Below, in pieces: positions 24,598 through 36,410 of a stretch of DNA of 64,000 nt. A program made the translations under genes and the position numbers. The first letter of the stretch is position 1; each line of letters begins with the position of its first letter. The notes under the pieces are model-generated. The model saw only the letters and a list, made by a program, of their open reading frames with translations, did no database searches and was not told the DNA's origin. The DNA is from Thunnus maccoyii (lineage: Eukaryota > Chordata > Actinopteri > Scombriformes > Scombridae). The stretch covers positions 28,490,505-28,554,504 of the forward strand of contig NC_056535.1 in NCBI RefSeq assembly GCF_910596095.1. The letters are read 5' to 3'.

Positions 24598-25424
24598 TAT
24601 ATGCAGAATATATACAGAAAATATAGATCAGAGCGCTGAAGATTGAGCTGGTTCTTGTCTCTCTGTGTCTCTGTTATCTCTCGTTACTGTCACTCCTTTT
24701 AATTCATTCAGACTAAATCCACCAGTCACATCTCTCCATACTGTCTGACATTCTGCTGATGTCACTATCAGATCAACTCTGAGATGTCCTCTCTGTCACA
24801 TCCGAACGCACTGCTGCACAGCAACATTTGTTCTTCCTAAAAAATAATGCTACTTTATTTCCTGAGTGAACTCTCCTCTCACTCTTGGCGACAAATATAT
24901 GAGTCTGTCTCACTTCCTATCAGATACAGACGACGTGTCTCTCGGTTGATCTCTGAGGCTTTTAACCTGTTCAGATGAAACAGATAAAAAACTCAACTCC
25001 ATCCATCAGACGTTGCACTGGAAGTTCAACATGCGAGACAGAGACGTGAAGACGGCGTCCGCTGATCACTGATTGATTTACTTCTGCCTGAAATTATTTC
25101 TCATGTGATTCAGTCACATTCAGAATAATTTGAATTCATGATTGAAAATAAAATAGTTTTTTACACTTAATTGACCTGCTTTGGTCTGTGAGGGAGTCCT
25201 CAGTTCTTTTATTTTGGATATCTGTGAGTCTGTGAGTCTACCTCTGTGTAATAAGGTAGGCATCTTAAGGGCAAAACTCACCAGCCATGCCTTTAGCACA
25301 TACTAGAGGCATCATACTGACAGACATAGTAGTCTGGGATGCCGATCTTGAGAGTTAATGTGAAATAGTGTAAATATTCTGGAAAGTTCATGGATTCTTA
25401 TGCGGGGAAATAGGACAGTGGAGT

Positions 25425-25862
25425 CTTAAAACAACAGTCGGGGGCCCACATGAACACTGAAATCATTTTTTCTTGCCATAATCATTCCTCCTGTTCATAC
25501 TGACCATTAGAGGATCCCTTCATAATGCACTTACACTAACGTAAACAAGCCTCTTTCTGTGCCAAAATGTATTTAAAAGTTTATCTGAAGCTAATAACAC
25601 TGTCCGAGGAAACACAAAGAAGGAATTTGATGCTTAAAAAGTATGTAAACGTTTCAGATATCCACTTGATATCACTAACTCAGACTGCCGACGCCTCATA
25701 TAACAATGTTTCCCCCGTTGAGCTGCGGTGGAAGTAACAAGGCCAAAGACAGAAAGAGGAACTTTGGCTCTAAAAAAGATGTTTAAAGACATATACTTGA
25801 TTTGACTAATTTTGACGACTGAAGCTTCATATTAGCTTCAGATAAACTTTTAAAATACATTT
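25425..25862 (+). repeat. MITE family A, copy 3 (both ends trimmed)
   Basis: It shares aaaacaacagtc, cattcctcctgttcatactg and the attagcttcagataaacttt word with copies 1, 2 and 4. It lies just upstream of the promoter-like region at 26.8 kb. Confidence 0.65.
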
Positions 25863-26779
25863 TTCCACAGGCCTCCATTGTTGTTGTTTTTTAATATGGT
25901 TTAAACAATCCAGAGTTTTTAGTTGATCGACAGTTTTGTGTGATTATGAACTGCAGATGTTCTGCATCATTTTTAACAGTTATGTTTTGTTTTTGGGTTT
26001 TTTTTGTGGTATATCAAATGTTTATGCTTCTCCTGACGCTGCACAAAAACACACACAAACACTCTCACAGTATTGAGAGTAAACCGCTGGCAGACACACA
26101 CGGGTGGATTTGCCCCAGGCAAGCTCTGTCTTGCTTTATTTTCACCCTTGCTCTAACTTAATGTTGGTATCGGCAGTGGTAGAGGGAGTACTCAAAACCT
26201 TCTTCTTATTACAAATACTGTAAGTCAAATTCCTGCATTCAAATTTTTACTTAAAAGAGAAGTGTGAAAGAGAAGTATTATAACCACAATGTACTTAAAT
26301 TTACATAACTTGTGTTCAAGGTGGAGCTTTTAATTCTTATATAATGTTGGATAGTTTAATCACTGATTATGCATCATATTTTATTGTTATTTTTGTATTT
26401 TATGAGTAAAATCTGAATCTGCAACATGACCAGTAACATTTATCTGTCAGGTAAATGTAGTCATACAATGTTTTCCTCTGAAGAAGAGTACAGTTACCTT
26501 TTTCTTTAAAAAAAAAAAAAAAAAAAGTGCTTTTTGTACGTTATTGCAGGGTACAATGAGTTAGAATAGTAACATAATTCAATATTTTTTTTATATTTAA
26601 ACATCATAATAAATCTATAGACTCTTTTAGTTTGGGGAATCAGGCAGTTGCCTACCTTGCCTAATGGTAAAGTCTCTGCACACACTTCAGATAACAATGA
26701 AAACACATCTAAAAAAGAAATCAAATAAAAATAAAAACCCCCTCTTTCTCCAGCCTCCCCCTCCCACCAGCACCAGCAC

Positions 26780-26910
26780 CACCCCTCCCGTGTGCCCCCT
26801 TCGGTGGGCGGGGTCTCGCGGCTCTGCATCATCATGCCCTCTCAGCTCTGCAGCTTCACAAAGGAGAAGAAGAAAAACCATCCGGCCGCTCGCTGCTCTC
26901 ATGTGAGTCC
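26780..26910 (+). promoter_or_regulatory. GC-box/CpG promoter-like stretch with possible 5' exon
   Basis: This is a local rise in GC and CpG with a GC box (GGGCGGGG, about 26806-26813) in an AT-rich setting. It is followed by CpG-bearing sequence up to about 27310 and a consensus donor (ATgtgagt) near 26901. It could be the promoter and non-coding first exon of the sialyltransferase, 16 kb upstream of its ATG; ST3GAL genes often have distant 5' exons. Inference from composition and position only. Confidence 0.35.
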
Positions 26911-27767
26911 TCCTCAGTTCGCCGTGAACGGAGCTTTGTGTTGTTTTCAACCGGCTGTTTACCGGGTCAGTGTGTGTGAGTGTGTGTGTGTGTGTGAACC
27001 CGGGTACTGCTCCGTGTGTGTGTGTGTGTTTGTGTGTCTATGCCAGTGTGTGACAGCGCGGTGGGAACTTTTAACTGGAAACTTCGTGCAAGTTTCCACC
27101 AAACTTCTCGCCGTTTTCTGCTGATTTTTACTGCGGGGTTTTTTTGGTCTCACTACTTGGTTCACTTTACTTCTTGTTTGTTGGTCGTTGGGTTGTAGTG
27201 GGGGGGGGTTTGTGTGTGTGCGTGTGCGCGTGTGTGTCTGTAATGAAAAGAAGGAACGCGAGACTGATAAGAAAGAGACAGACAGGTTTAGGGAGGCCGA
27301 GGGGGGATATAAACTATCTTCGGACCCTGCCTCTAACTTTCTGAGTAATACATATTCCCGAAAGTGTACATGCGGTGACCTCCTTTGACACTTGATACTG
27401 TGTGGAGTACTCTTATGTCATTTCTACAGTCTCTGATTCACAGTTACACTGTTTCTATTTAACTTGTGAACTCTTGTTATAGCTCTCCGTTAGCTGGAAG
27501 CCTATCGTTTTCTTACTGTAGGCCTATAAGGTTACTTCATTGTAGCGCACAGTGTGTTGAACACAGTTATCTGTGCTGCTCATCTGCTCTGCCTCTCTGT
27601 TGATTTTCATCTACTACACTTTGCCTCAGAAGTACATAATACTTCTATAATACTCCTCAATCTATCAGTTGTCCTCAGCTGAGTCTGCTTTTTTTTTTTT
27701 TTTTACTGTTTTTGTACCATGACTCTAGTAAGTTGTCTCCAAAGTATTCTTCATACATTTAAAGTAA

Positions 27768-28051
27768 AGCTGCAACGGTTAAACGATTAGTTGCAACTCA
27801 TTAAATTAATCGCCAGCAATTTTGATAACTGATTAATCGCTTTGAGCCGTTTAAGAAGAAGAAAATGTCTAAATTCTCTGGTTCCAGCTTCTTAAATGTG
27901 AATATTTTATGGTTTATTTAGTCTTCTGTGATTGTAAACTGAATATCTTTGGGTTGTGGACTGTTGGTCGGGACGAAAACAAGACATTTGAAGATCTCCT
28001 CTTGGGTGTTGCCAAACAGTGGGGCAAACAATAATAATTAGTTGCAGCCCT
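27768..28051 (+). repeat. MITE family B, copy 1
   Basis: It begins agctgcaacggttaaacga and ends aattagttgcagccc, so the ends are inverted repeats around GCTGCAAC. Internal words such as ccagcttcttaaatgtgaat and gggttgtggactgttggtcg are shared by all copies. Confidence 0.7.
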
Positions 28052-28222
28052 ATTTTAATCTACTACACATTACTACAGAAGCACACAGTACTTCTATGAT
28101 ACTCTTAAGTTGTCCTCAGTCCTTTGCTTTTACTGTTTTTGTACTCGACTCTATCATAATACTCCTATAGGCAATATCAGATTGTAAGTTGTTTCCAAAG
28201 TATTCTTATAATATTTAAACTA

Positions 28223-28587
28223 GACCTGCAACAACTAATTGATTGGTTGCAACTCATAAAATGAATCGCCAACAATTTTGATAATCAATCAATTGTTTTT
28301 TGAGTAATTTTTTAGGAAACAAATGTCCAAATTCTCTGATTCCAGCTTTTTAAATGTGAATATTTCTTTGGTTTCTTTGGTCCTTTATGACAATAAACTA
28401 AATATCTTTGGGTTGTGAACTGTTAATCGGGACAGAACAAGACATTTGAGGTTGCATCTTGGGCGTTGGGAACAGTGATAATTTTTCAGAATTTTCTGAC
28501 ATTTCATGGACCAAACAACTAATCAGTTAATTGAGAAAATAATTGACAGATTAACCGATTGATGAAAATAATCGTTAGTTGCAGCCT
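28223..28587 (+). repeat. MITE family B, copy 2
   Basis: Begins cctgcaacaactaattgatt and ends taatcgttagttgcagcc. It carries the same internal words as copy 1 and has matching flanks outside the element. Confidence 0.7.
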
Positions 28588-28736
28588 CATAATTGACTCT
28601 ATCATAACACTACTATAAGAACTGTTAATTGGTCAGTAAGTAGTTTCCAAAGTATTCTCATAATATTCAAATTGTGTGTGAGTGGAACACAGTTGGCCTG
28701 TTTAATGTTAATATATTTCACTTTTGTCTCCTATAC

Positions 28737-29474
28737 CAGAGGTCCCCAACCTTTTTTGCGCCACGGACCAGTTTAATGTCAGACAATATTTTCACGGACC
28801 GGCCTTTGAGATGCGGCCGATAAATACAACAAACTAAAATGATACGACTGGCATAAAAACTGTGGTATTTTCTAAACATAATAATAAACCTGAACCCACT
28901 GTGTACTTGTATGCAACTTTATTAGCAGCATCCTCGTAACATTGTGCCAACAACATAACATGAGTAACATCCTCTCTGCCCCCCTAACACTCTCTGGTCG
29001 CTATGGTAATGTTTAAACATGCCTTCAAAATAAGATACATTACAAAAACAAATATAAAGTGCATGAAAAATACAACTCGACATAACGCTGAATCAGTGGT
29101 AGCCCTTAGCTTGTTTCTTTCTGCAACGAGACGGTCCCATCTAGGGGTAACGGGAGACAATGACAGCCGAAGCGTGTTGCTTATGTCCAGTCTACTCCGT
29201 AATTTTGTTTTGGTTGCTGTCACTGCAGAAAACCCCGCTTCACACAGATAGGATGTTGGAAATGGCAACAGGGTTTTCAGTGCTGTTGTGGCGATCTCAG
29301 GGTATTCTGCCGTGACTTTAATCCATCCAGTCATTTTTCAAAATAAAACATCGTTCAGACTTAGATAATAAATAAAACGGAAATAATGTAAGTTATTTAT
29401 TCTTTCTGTGCGGCCCGGTACCAAATGACCTACGGACCGGTACCGGTCCGTGGCCCGGGGGTTGAGTACCACTG
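28737..29474 (-). mobile_element. hAT (Charlie/ZBED-like) transposon relic with 8-bp target duplication
   Basis: The ends CAGAGGTCCCCAACC and (inverted) CAGTGGTACTCAACCCC are related. They are bordered by TCCTATAC (28729-28736) and TCCTGTAC (29475-29482), an 8-bp target duplication with one change. Inside, the minus strand at 28984-29334 is open and resembles the C-terminal hAT dimerisation region (LLPFPTSYLCEAGFSAVTAT, KTKLRSRLDISNTLRLSL). The catalytic part is absent, so it could only move if driven by another element. Confidence 0.75.
28984..29334 (-). pseudogene. hAT transposase C-terminal remnant
   Basis: 116 codons are open. SYLCEAGFSAVTATKTKLRS and LDISNTLRLSLS fit the hATC domain of ZBED-type transposases (S-x-x-C-E-x-x-F-S). 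There is no BED finger or DDE core in the element, so this is a fragment of a gene. Confidence 0.65.
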
Positions 29475-29617
29475 TCCTGTACTACTAAAATATTTCTGTG
29501 TATAATATATGTGTCTGTTGGGTCTATGGTGACTTTGATGTATTTCCTTGTAATCTGATATAGTATACAATATTCTTACAGTGTTTGTGTAGAATGACTC
29601 ATAAAATACACCTGTAG

Positions 29618-29868
29618 AGCTGCAACGATTGGTCGATTAATTAGTTGATTGACAGAAAATGAATTGCCAACTATTTTGATAATCAAACAATCATCATGAG
29701 TCATTTTTTTTAAGAAAAAATTGCCAAAATGTTCTGGTTCCAGCTTCTTAAATGTGAATATTTTCTGTTTTTTTTCGTCCTCTATGATAGTTAACTGAAT
29801 TTTAGACTGATGGTTAGACAAAAAAATCGACAGATTAATCGATAATGAAAGTCATCGTTAGTTGTTAG
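29618..29868 (+). repeat. MITE family B, copy 3
   Basis: agctgcaacgattggtcgat at the left, gtcatcgttagttgttag at the right; the usual middle is shortened. Confidence 0.65.
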
Positions 29869-29919
29869 TTGCTAGTTTTGATCTTTACTGTAATCTCTTA
29901 TTGTATTACTATGATATTC

Positions 29920-30425
29920 TTACTGTTTTTATAGAACCGCATATACTCTTTCACTATTTTCACAGTGTATCTGACATTCACAGTTGGGTCTATTTAGACT
30001 TTGCTGTACTCTACTATATTATTATCTCTAGTATTACTCCTGTAATGTACAAATATTCATGTGCTAGTAGCCTGTAGTTATCTTATTTAGGGCGTACCTA
30101 ATTATAATGTCATCTACAGTTTCCTCTTATAACTTAGTGTGGTGTACACATCTGCTATATGCTGACTTCCTTGTTAGTGTTCCCATGATATTTAAGCCAA
30201 GTGTTTATGTCCATTTTGACCTTTTACATACTTCACTGTATTGTTTTTTCCTGTTGCATTTCTATAATATTCTCACAGTGCATTTCTAGTGTGTCTGTTG
30301 TTCACAGTTGGGTCTGTTTAGACTTTAATGTGCTGTATTATTATGTGTTATAGTATTCCTGTAATTAGGCCTAGCTTAAGTTCCCTGGTAGCCTTTAGTT
30401 ATCTTATTGTAGGTGTACTTCAGGA
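29920..30425 (+). repeat. tandem duplication, period about 335 bases
   Basis: tattcacagttgggtct-type sequence, tttagactttgctgtactct and gcctgtagttatcttattta at 29920-30095 recur as gttcacagttgggtctgttt, ttagactttaatgtgctgta and gcctttagttatcttattgt at 30255-30420. Confidence 0.6.
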
Positions 30426-30595
30426 AACTCTCTCCTACAGTTTCCTGTGATGCTCACAAGTTCTTGTCCACAGCTGGTCTGTGTTTTCTGTAATGCATTT
30501 TACTCATTAAATCTCATTTTTTGCTACAAAAACATTTAAGACACAGTAAGATAAGAATGTATTGATTACCAGATAAAATCCCCAGCAGGGCGATT

Positions 30596-30880
30596 TAACC
30601 ATGGACTGTAAAAAAATAATGGATGTAGCCACCGTGATGTCACCCATTGGTTTGTGGACTCTAGTTTTGAAGCCTCGAGTTTGGCATTTTGACTGTCGCC
30701 ATCTTGGATTTTTGGACGAGAGGGTGGAGCTGACCCTAACGCTAGCTGCTAGCTTAGTTAGTGCGGTGCATTTACAGTCTATGGTTAACTGTGATAATGC
30801 TAATGCTCATTTTTGCTGGCAAAAAACAGGCTTAAATCCATTAAAACAAAATGTACTTACCAGAAAAACAGAACATCTGA
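30596..30880 (+). repeat. probable dispersed repeat
   Basis: It opens ccatggactgtaaaaaaata and includes gtgatgtcacccattggttt, text I associate with abundant fish repeats. There is no second copy in the window, so the call rests on recognition. Confidence 0.35.
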
Positions 30881-30890
30881 CTCCTTAGAG

Positions 30891-32412
30891 CAGTGGTTCT
30901 CAACTTTTTTTGGGCCAGTGCCCCCCTATCCATTATCCAGGTCCCTTACCACCCCCCATCAATTCAAATGTAGGCTAATTGTCTCCCTTGAATTTTAATG
31001 TTGATTGTTATTCTGTGTTATATCGTTAATAAAGCATGTCTTGGATGCCAAATAACAGATTTGATTTAACTGGACAGTTTGAATATCATTATCATTAGTT
31101 TCCCATGCAGGGAACATAAAAGCCCTGTCAATATAAATTATATTTTTGAGTGTTAAACAACAGTTTAAACAATAAGCAACAGTTAGAAATTTGACAGTCT
31201 AACTTTAATTAGGTCTCATTATTGATCGCAAACAGCACCCAGTCAGAAAGTGGTAATTTGGTGCCCGTGCCAAACAAGAAGCTTTCTTATTAACTGTTTC
31301 AACAGAAAACAAGAGCAGCATTTCAAGGAAAATGTCTGAGGCTTCTGGGAAAAAAGCAGAAGGATATGTATCCTTGTTCAGCGTCATTTTGCTGATATGA
31401 AATAATATGATTGGTGTTATTTTATGATGCTACCCAGGTGATTAAATAATCAAACCTGCAGCAGTCAAATAAAATAACCACGTCAAAAGCCCACAGGAGT
31501 TTTGGTTGAGGGGCTTGGGGATCCTCCCCCAAGAAAGTTTGACTATTATCATGACAATATTTATTTAAAAACTTTATGGACTGTCTGATCCAACCAATAA
31601 AGATTTATACTGTCTGTCAATATTTGACTTCTCATCTGGGTTGAATAAAGAGTTGAGACTGTTTCTGAATGAACAAACCTTAAAAACCTCCAGCTGTGCG
31701 TTAAATGTTTGTTCCTCATCTGGTTGGTTTCCTGGTTGAAGCTTCTGATTAATTTCACTTTCACTAATCAGCTTGATTCAGATTATTTTCAGCATCTAAA
31801 GGTAACAAACAGTTTTCACCATGTTTGTGTCTGCGGGTGTTAAAATCATCTGTTAACAGCCGAGATGGTCGTTACAGTGATGAGTTATGTTGTTTTGTTG
31901 ACTGCATTGGTGGAATGAACGAAACACTAGAAGAAAGAAATAAGAATATTTATCAATACTCTAGCTAAGTTTACAGGAATTCAACAAACTTTAATACACT
32001 TCACAAACTGAGAGACGAGGAGAGGGCAGAGAAGCTAGCGCGACCATAAATGACAGCAAAATGCAGTTGAGACTCAGCATAGTTTCCCCTTGTGTCTACA
32101 CAGGAGGCGTTCAGGTACAGTGTTGAGCGTGGGTCACCTGCGTTTTCGAAGCACTCAGAGCCCAAATTTGTGCGTAGTTACAAGCATAAAACTGAGGGAA
32201 AAAAAACTTGACAGAGCTGTGAAATAACAGGAAAACCCTAAAGTCTAACGATGAAATTTGTGAAAATGTGCATTCGAATGTAGGACTAAACTGGCATTAA
32301 AAACAGACACACACAAACGCCCCCCCCCCCCCAAGAACACCTCAACACCCCCTCCTTTCAAAAATATTGAATGCCCTATTGGGGGCAGTACCACCCCTGT
32401 TGAGAAGCGATA
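30891..32412 (+). mobile_element. 1.5-kb TIR-bounded insertion, hAT-like ends
   Basis: It starts CAGTGGTTCTCAAC and ends with a decayed inverse (cctgttgagaagcgat). Flanks CCTTAGAG (30883-30890) and TCTTCGAG (32413-32420) match at 6 of 8 positions, as expected for an old hAT target duplication. No transposase frame is left. It contains a C12 run near 32322-32333. Confidence 0.45.
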
Positions 32413-34010
32413 TCTTCGAGGGTGTTTTAGCGCAACCAAAATGTTACAGTTAACTTTCATGAACTGAAACTGAAATAGTGATGGCTAAGGCTACGCCTGT
32501 ATTCTGTGAATCAGCTACGCCACAGTTATGTTGCCGCTGTGCTGTTTTGCTTTATGGTGAACCTTTTTATGGTTAGACGGAGTATGACATGCAACAGGCG
32601 TCTGTGGCTTGACTCAAACTGTGGATGTTGCAACTATGTGCAATGCAGCTTAACCATATAGCCTGTATAGCCTATAGTCTTAACCAGTGTGGGGTACAAG
32701 GGTACACCATGTCCTGTAGTATTGTTATGTAGACATGTTCATTATGTTTCTGGTCCTCTGTGATAAATTTAGACTCCTTTTTAATCTCGTCACGCGTTTC
32801 TGCCATATTCTTTTATCACTTATCTCTAAGTTTTAGTGTTTAATGTTTGATGTGGTGTATAACTGTGTCCCTGATATGTAGGTTGATCTGACAGTTGCAA
32901 CAGGAAACTCAAAATACATAACATAATTAGAGACAGAGAGACTGACAGAGAGAGACACAGGCTGTGTGGTCTGTGAGTCAAAGTCTCCTCCTCTGTATTT
33001 GGACAGATGTAATCATAGAGGCCTGATTCTAAAACTGAGCTACAGAAACTGATTGTTACGGACCGAACTGTCGGTCTCAAGTCAGTTTTATTTCTACAAC
33101 TCAGTCTCAGAGGCCTTGAGAGTCTGTCCAACGTATGACACCTTTTCTCTTTAGAGCCTCAAGCCATTGGAAGGAAAAACTCCCAAAAAAAAAAACCCCA
33201 GAGCAGAAACACAGAACATTTCAGGATGAGCAACAGGGCGGATAGATGTGAAATAGTTGTTGCACAGAACAGACAGCTGGACTAAGGTGGAGGACTACTG
33301 ATGACATTGTTAAGTAAATAAAGTTCAAACCTGTAATATTAAGTTGATATAAAGTTTCAAAGAGTTTCAGGAGGAGTGTAAATGTCTGTCTGTCTGTGAG
33401 TCAGTCTCACAGCAGGAAATGAGTGAGTGTAACTTTTTCCTCTGGTCCACTTAAACCTTTCGGAGCTGCGCTTGAAACTCCACCTCAACACTTTTTCCAT
33501 CTTGTTTCTTTTCAGTGGCACATAACAATGTCCTGTCTGCTGGCATTATGGATACTAAAACATTCACGTAGTGCTGGATATTAAACCTGAATGTTACCTG
33601 AACATGAGCAGAGACTTTTGCTCCCAGGGTTTAGGGTACACCAAGAACAATTCAGGTCCATAGATCATTACATAATCGGCCAGTTATACAAATACAAGGT
33701 GATAGAAATTTGTCAATCATCAGAGATTTGGACATATTTGTACTGAGGTATCTCTCCCTCTGTTTGTATTGGACCACTGCAAAAGTCATACACACATCTA
33801 CACAAAATATGTAATTTCTTGGTGACTGCAGGGCTGATTGATTGCCGAGCTAATTGCTAACATGCTAGCAATAATCAGTCACACTAGCTCTCCTCTTTCT
33901 ATTTACTGCCCCCTGCTATTTTGTTGTCAGGATTGTACATCATTTTATTCAATAACAAGTTACTGAAAGGGAATAAAAACCTCTTGATAGCAAATTCACA
34001 CCATTTATTA

Positions 34011-34250
34011 GAGCTGCGACGCTTAGTCGATCACCAGAAAATGAATCAGCTACAATTTTGATAATCGATTTATCGCTATTGAAGTCAAGTTAAGTCAGGT
34101 TTTTGACTGTTGGTCGAACAAAAACATTTGATGTCATCATGCAGCACATGACGAAATTCTGAAATTTTAATAAATTCTGACACAAAACCAATCATCGTAA
34201 AAATAATCAGCAGATAATCACCAATGAAAATAATCGTTAGTTGCATTCCT
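34011..34250 (+). repeat. MITE family B, copy 4
   Basis: gagctgcgacgcttagtcga at the left and taatcgttagttgcattcct at the right, with an internally deleted body. Confidence 0.6.
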
Positions 34251-36076
34251 ACAATTAATTCATAGTATGAGACGTATTTTTAGCATCGACTCCCGTCTGT
34301 AAACCATGTCTCTGTTGTGGCTCTATTACAGGTCAGACACTGTCAAGATGATTTGATCTCAGTCATGGCATGAATACTTGTGTCAAACCTCACTAAAGTT
34401 GAACTGGATGCAGGTGTGAACAGGCCTAGAAATCCTTTAAAAGTATAGATTACATACAGTATAATGTTTGTTTCAGCATGTTTCTGGTTCTTCAGTATCT
34501 ACGAGACATTATATTATTGCTGAACACAAGTAGTTAAAAAGTGAAATCTTTGACATACACCACATAAGTGTTATTCAGGTTTACAGCAGGGACGTGGCCT
34601 CCTGCCTGTACACCTTCAGCTACAACCCAGATTCGTCTTTATGCACAACACATAAGGTAAACAACCCCGACGTGTTCTGTGATCCACAGTTATCAAACAC
34701 TTAAACACTCAGCCTGTAACTCTTGAACTTCTTCATATATATGCGGTTATACTTTTCTTGACACAGTCATCGTTTCTCCTTTTTTCATGTGAAAGAGTTT
34801 GTTTTATTTTATTTTTTTTATCTCTGCGGTTCTTGATTAAAGCATACTTTCAGTTTGTCATTGTGAGTATCTGTATACAATGTCCCATGTTGCTTCCCTT
34901 TTTTCTGTAACATAGAGCACTGATGCTTGACGGTGTGAGAATCTGTCTCTGTTGTTTTCACAGCTCATCACACCTCTATCACACGTTCACTTCGCTGTGT
35001 TTAACCCGTCAACATCAGGGCCCGTATTTATCAAGTGTCTCAGGATCCTGTGAAAGTTATATATAAAGTTTTTTGTATGTATGTTAATCGTGAATCATGC
35101 ACAGACTTTCAGCAGAAAGACAACTCACAGAAGAGAGGGAGGGGAGTTCCTTTTCTCAGCACAGATGTGTTTCACATGTTTCTTTTCTTATTCAACCACA
35201 TTTCAATAATAATATTTTGACACCTTACTTTGAAAAATATAAGTGTTTTTTTTCATTAAACAAAAGTTAAATGTTGTCTAAACACAAGCAGCTGTACAAG
35301 AACTTTCTGACTTAAATCAGGAACTAATGATCTGATCAATGAATAAAGGTACACTGTGTGATTTCAGAGAAAAGTTGACAATTGTGAGAGAAACATGGTC
35401 AAAAAAGCTTTGGTCGTCACTCTAAAAGAGCGGTGATATTAGAGTCTGATCGTGCCCTCACGTCTGTAGATGGTCAATCTGTGAAATCAGAACGAACCGT
35501 ACAATAAGGTTCGGTCTTCTCTGCGTGAGAACCGACACCCTCCGTGGCGTGGTTATTTTCTCGTTCTCCACATAGCAGCTGGTTTCCATTCTAGTGTCAA
35601 CAAAGAGGTCATATGTCGCAGATAGAGAGAGTGAGAGAGAGAGAGAGAAAGAGAGGAAGGAGTGCTGTCACATGGTTTTCTCAGCACAGGAAACCATGTG
35701 ACCTTTAACCCTGTCACCCCCATCCCCCACACCCCAAAATAACACACAGACACCGACTGAGCTGACAGGCGGTAACGCTCCACTGTCCTCTAAACTCTCC
35801 TTTTCTCTTCCCTCGTTCAGACTGACAGTGTTGTGGGTTAAATACTTGTTGGATCTCAGTTTGAATGTGCCACCATGTGTGTGTAGCATTCTTCCTCACT
35901 GTAAAGTTTTCTTTTAATTATATCTTCAATGTCTGTCAACATAGAAACACAGGAGACTCCTCCTGGATGACATGATGATGTTTTAGGTTTATGTTCTTAC
36001 CAAGTGGCAACACCCACAGCTTGAGGCTGAAACAAAATGAGGAAGTACCTTAAAGTGCCATGCCACCGACAGCTAG

Positions 36077-36410
36077 ATGCTGGCTCAGATAGAGTCTGAT
36101 TCAAAAAGCCTCAACTTATACGATTCTGATACTAAGTCAGTTAGTTATGCGGCCAAACTGTGGAGCAAAATGCCAGAAGAGCTGAGACTTGAAACAGGGC
36201 TGAGCATTTTTAAGGATAAAACTCTTTTTTTTAAGTTGCTTTTGACTCATTTTTTTGCTGCCTACATACTTATGTTTCCATTGTTTTATGGTTTCTAGCT
36301 GTTCTCTGTGTGCATTTTGATCTGCTTGTTCTCACTTGTCTTGTTTTTCTGTATTTCTGTAGAGCACTTTGGGTTGCCTTGGGCAGGATAAGGTGTTAAC
36401 TTCAACTTCA
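36077..36410 (+). mobile_element. LINE 3' end fragment (L2/CR1-like)
   Basis: Open codons read AKLWSKMPEELRLETGLSIF KDKT in part, matching the C-terminal tail of fish LINE ORF2 proteins (LWNSLP...LR...SLSIFK). This is followed by a 3' tail with gagcactttgggttgcc. 5'-truncated, as usual for LINE copies. Confidence 0.5.

Larger units (their letters stand above)
18031..26779. other. intergenic region between SSUH2 and the sialyltransferase promoter candidate
   Basis: No exon could be assembled. It holds the repeats listed separately (MITE-like element at 19.7-20.2, the 0.39-kb duplicates, MITE A copy 3), an A-run at 26508-26526 and otherwise AT-rich unique sequence. Confidence 0.5.
27608..28675 (+). 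repeat. tandem block: host unit plus MITE B repeated 2.2 times
   Basis: The unit starts ctactacactttgcctcaga and includes ttactgtttttgtacc, aagttgtctccaaagtattc and then MITE B. It recurs from 28059 (ctactacacattactacaga) to 28587, and a third partial unit (gtagtttccaaagtattctc) ends near 28675. The flanks repeat along with the MITE, so this is tandem duplication rather than independent insertion. Confidence 0.6.
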
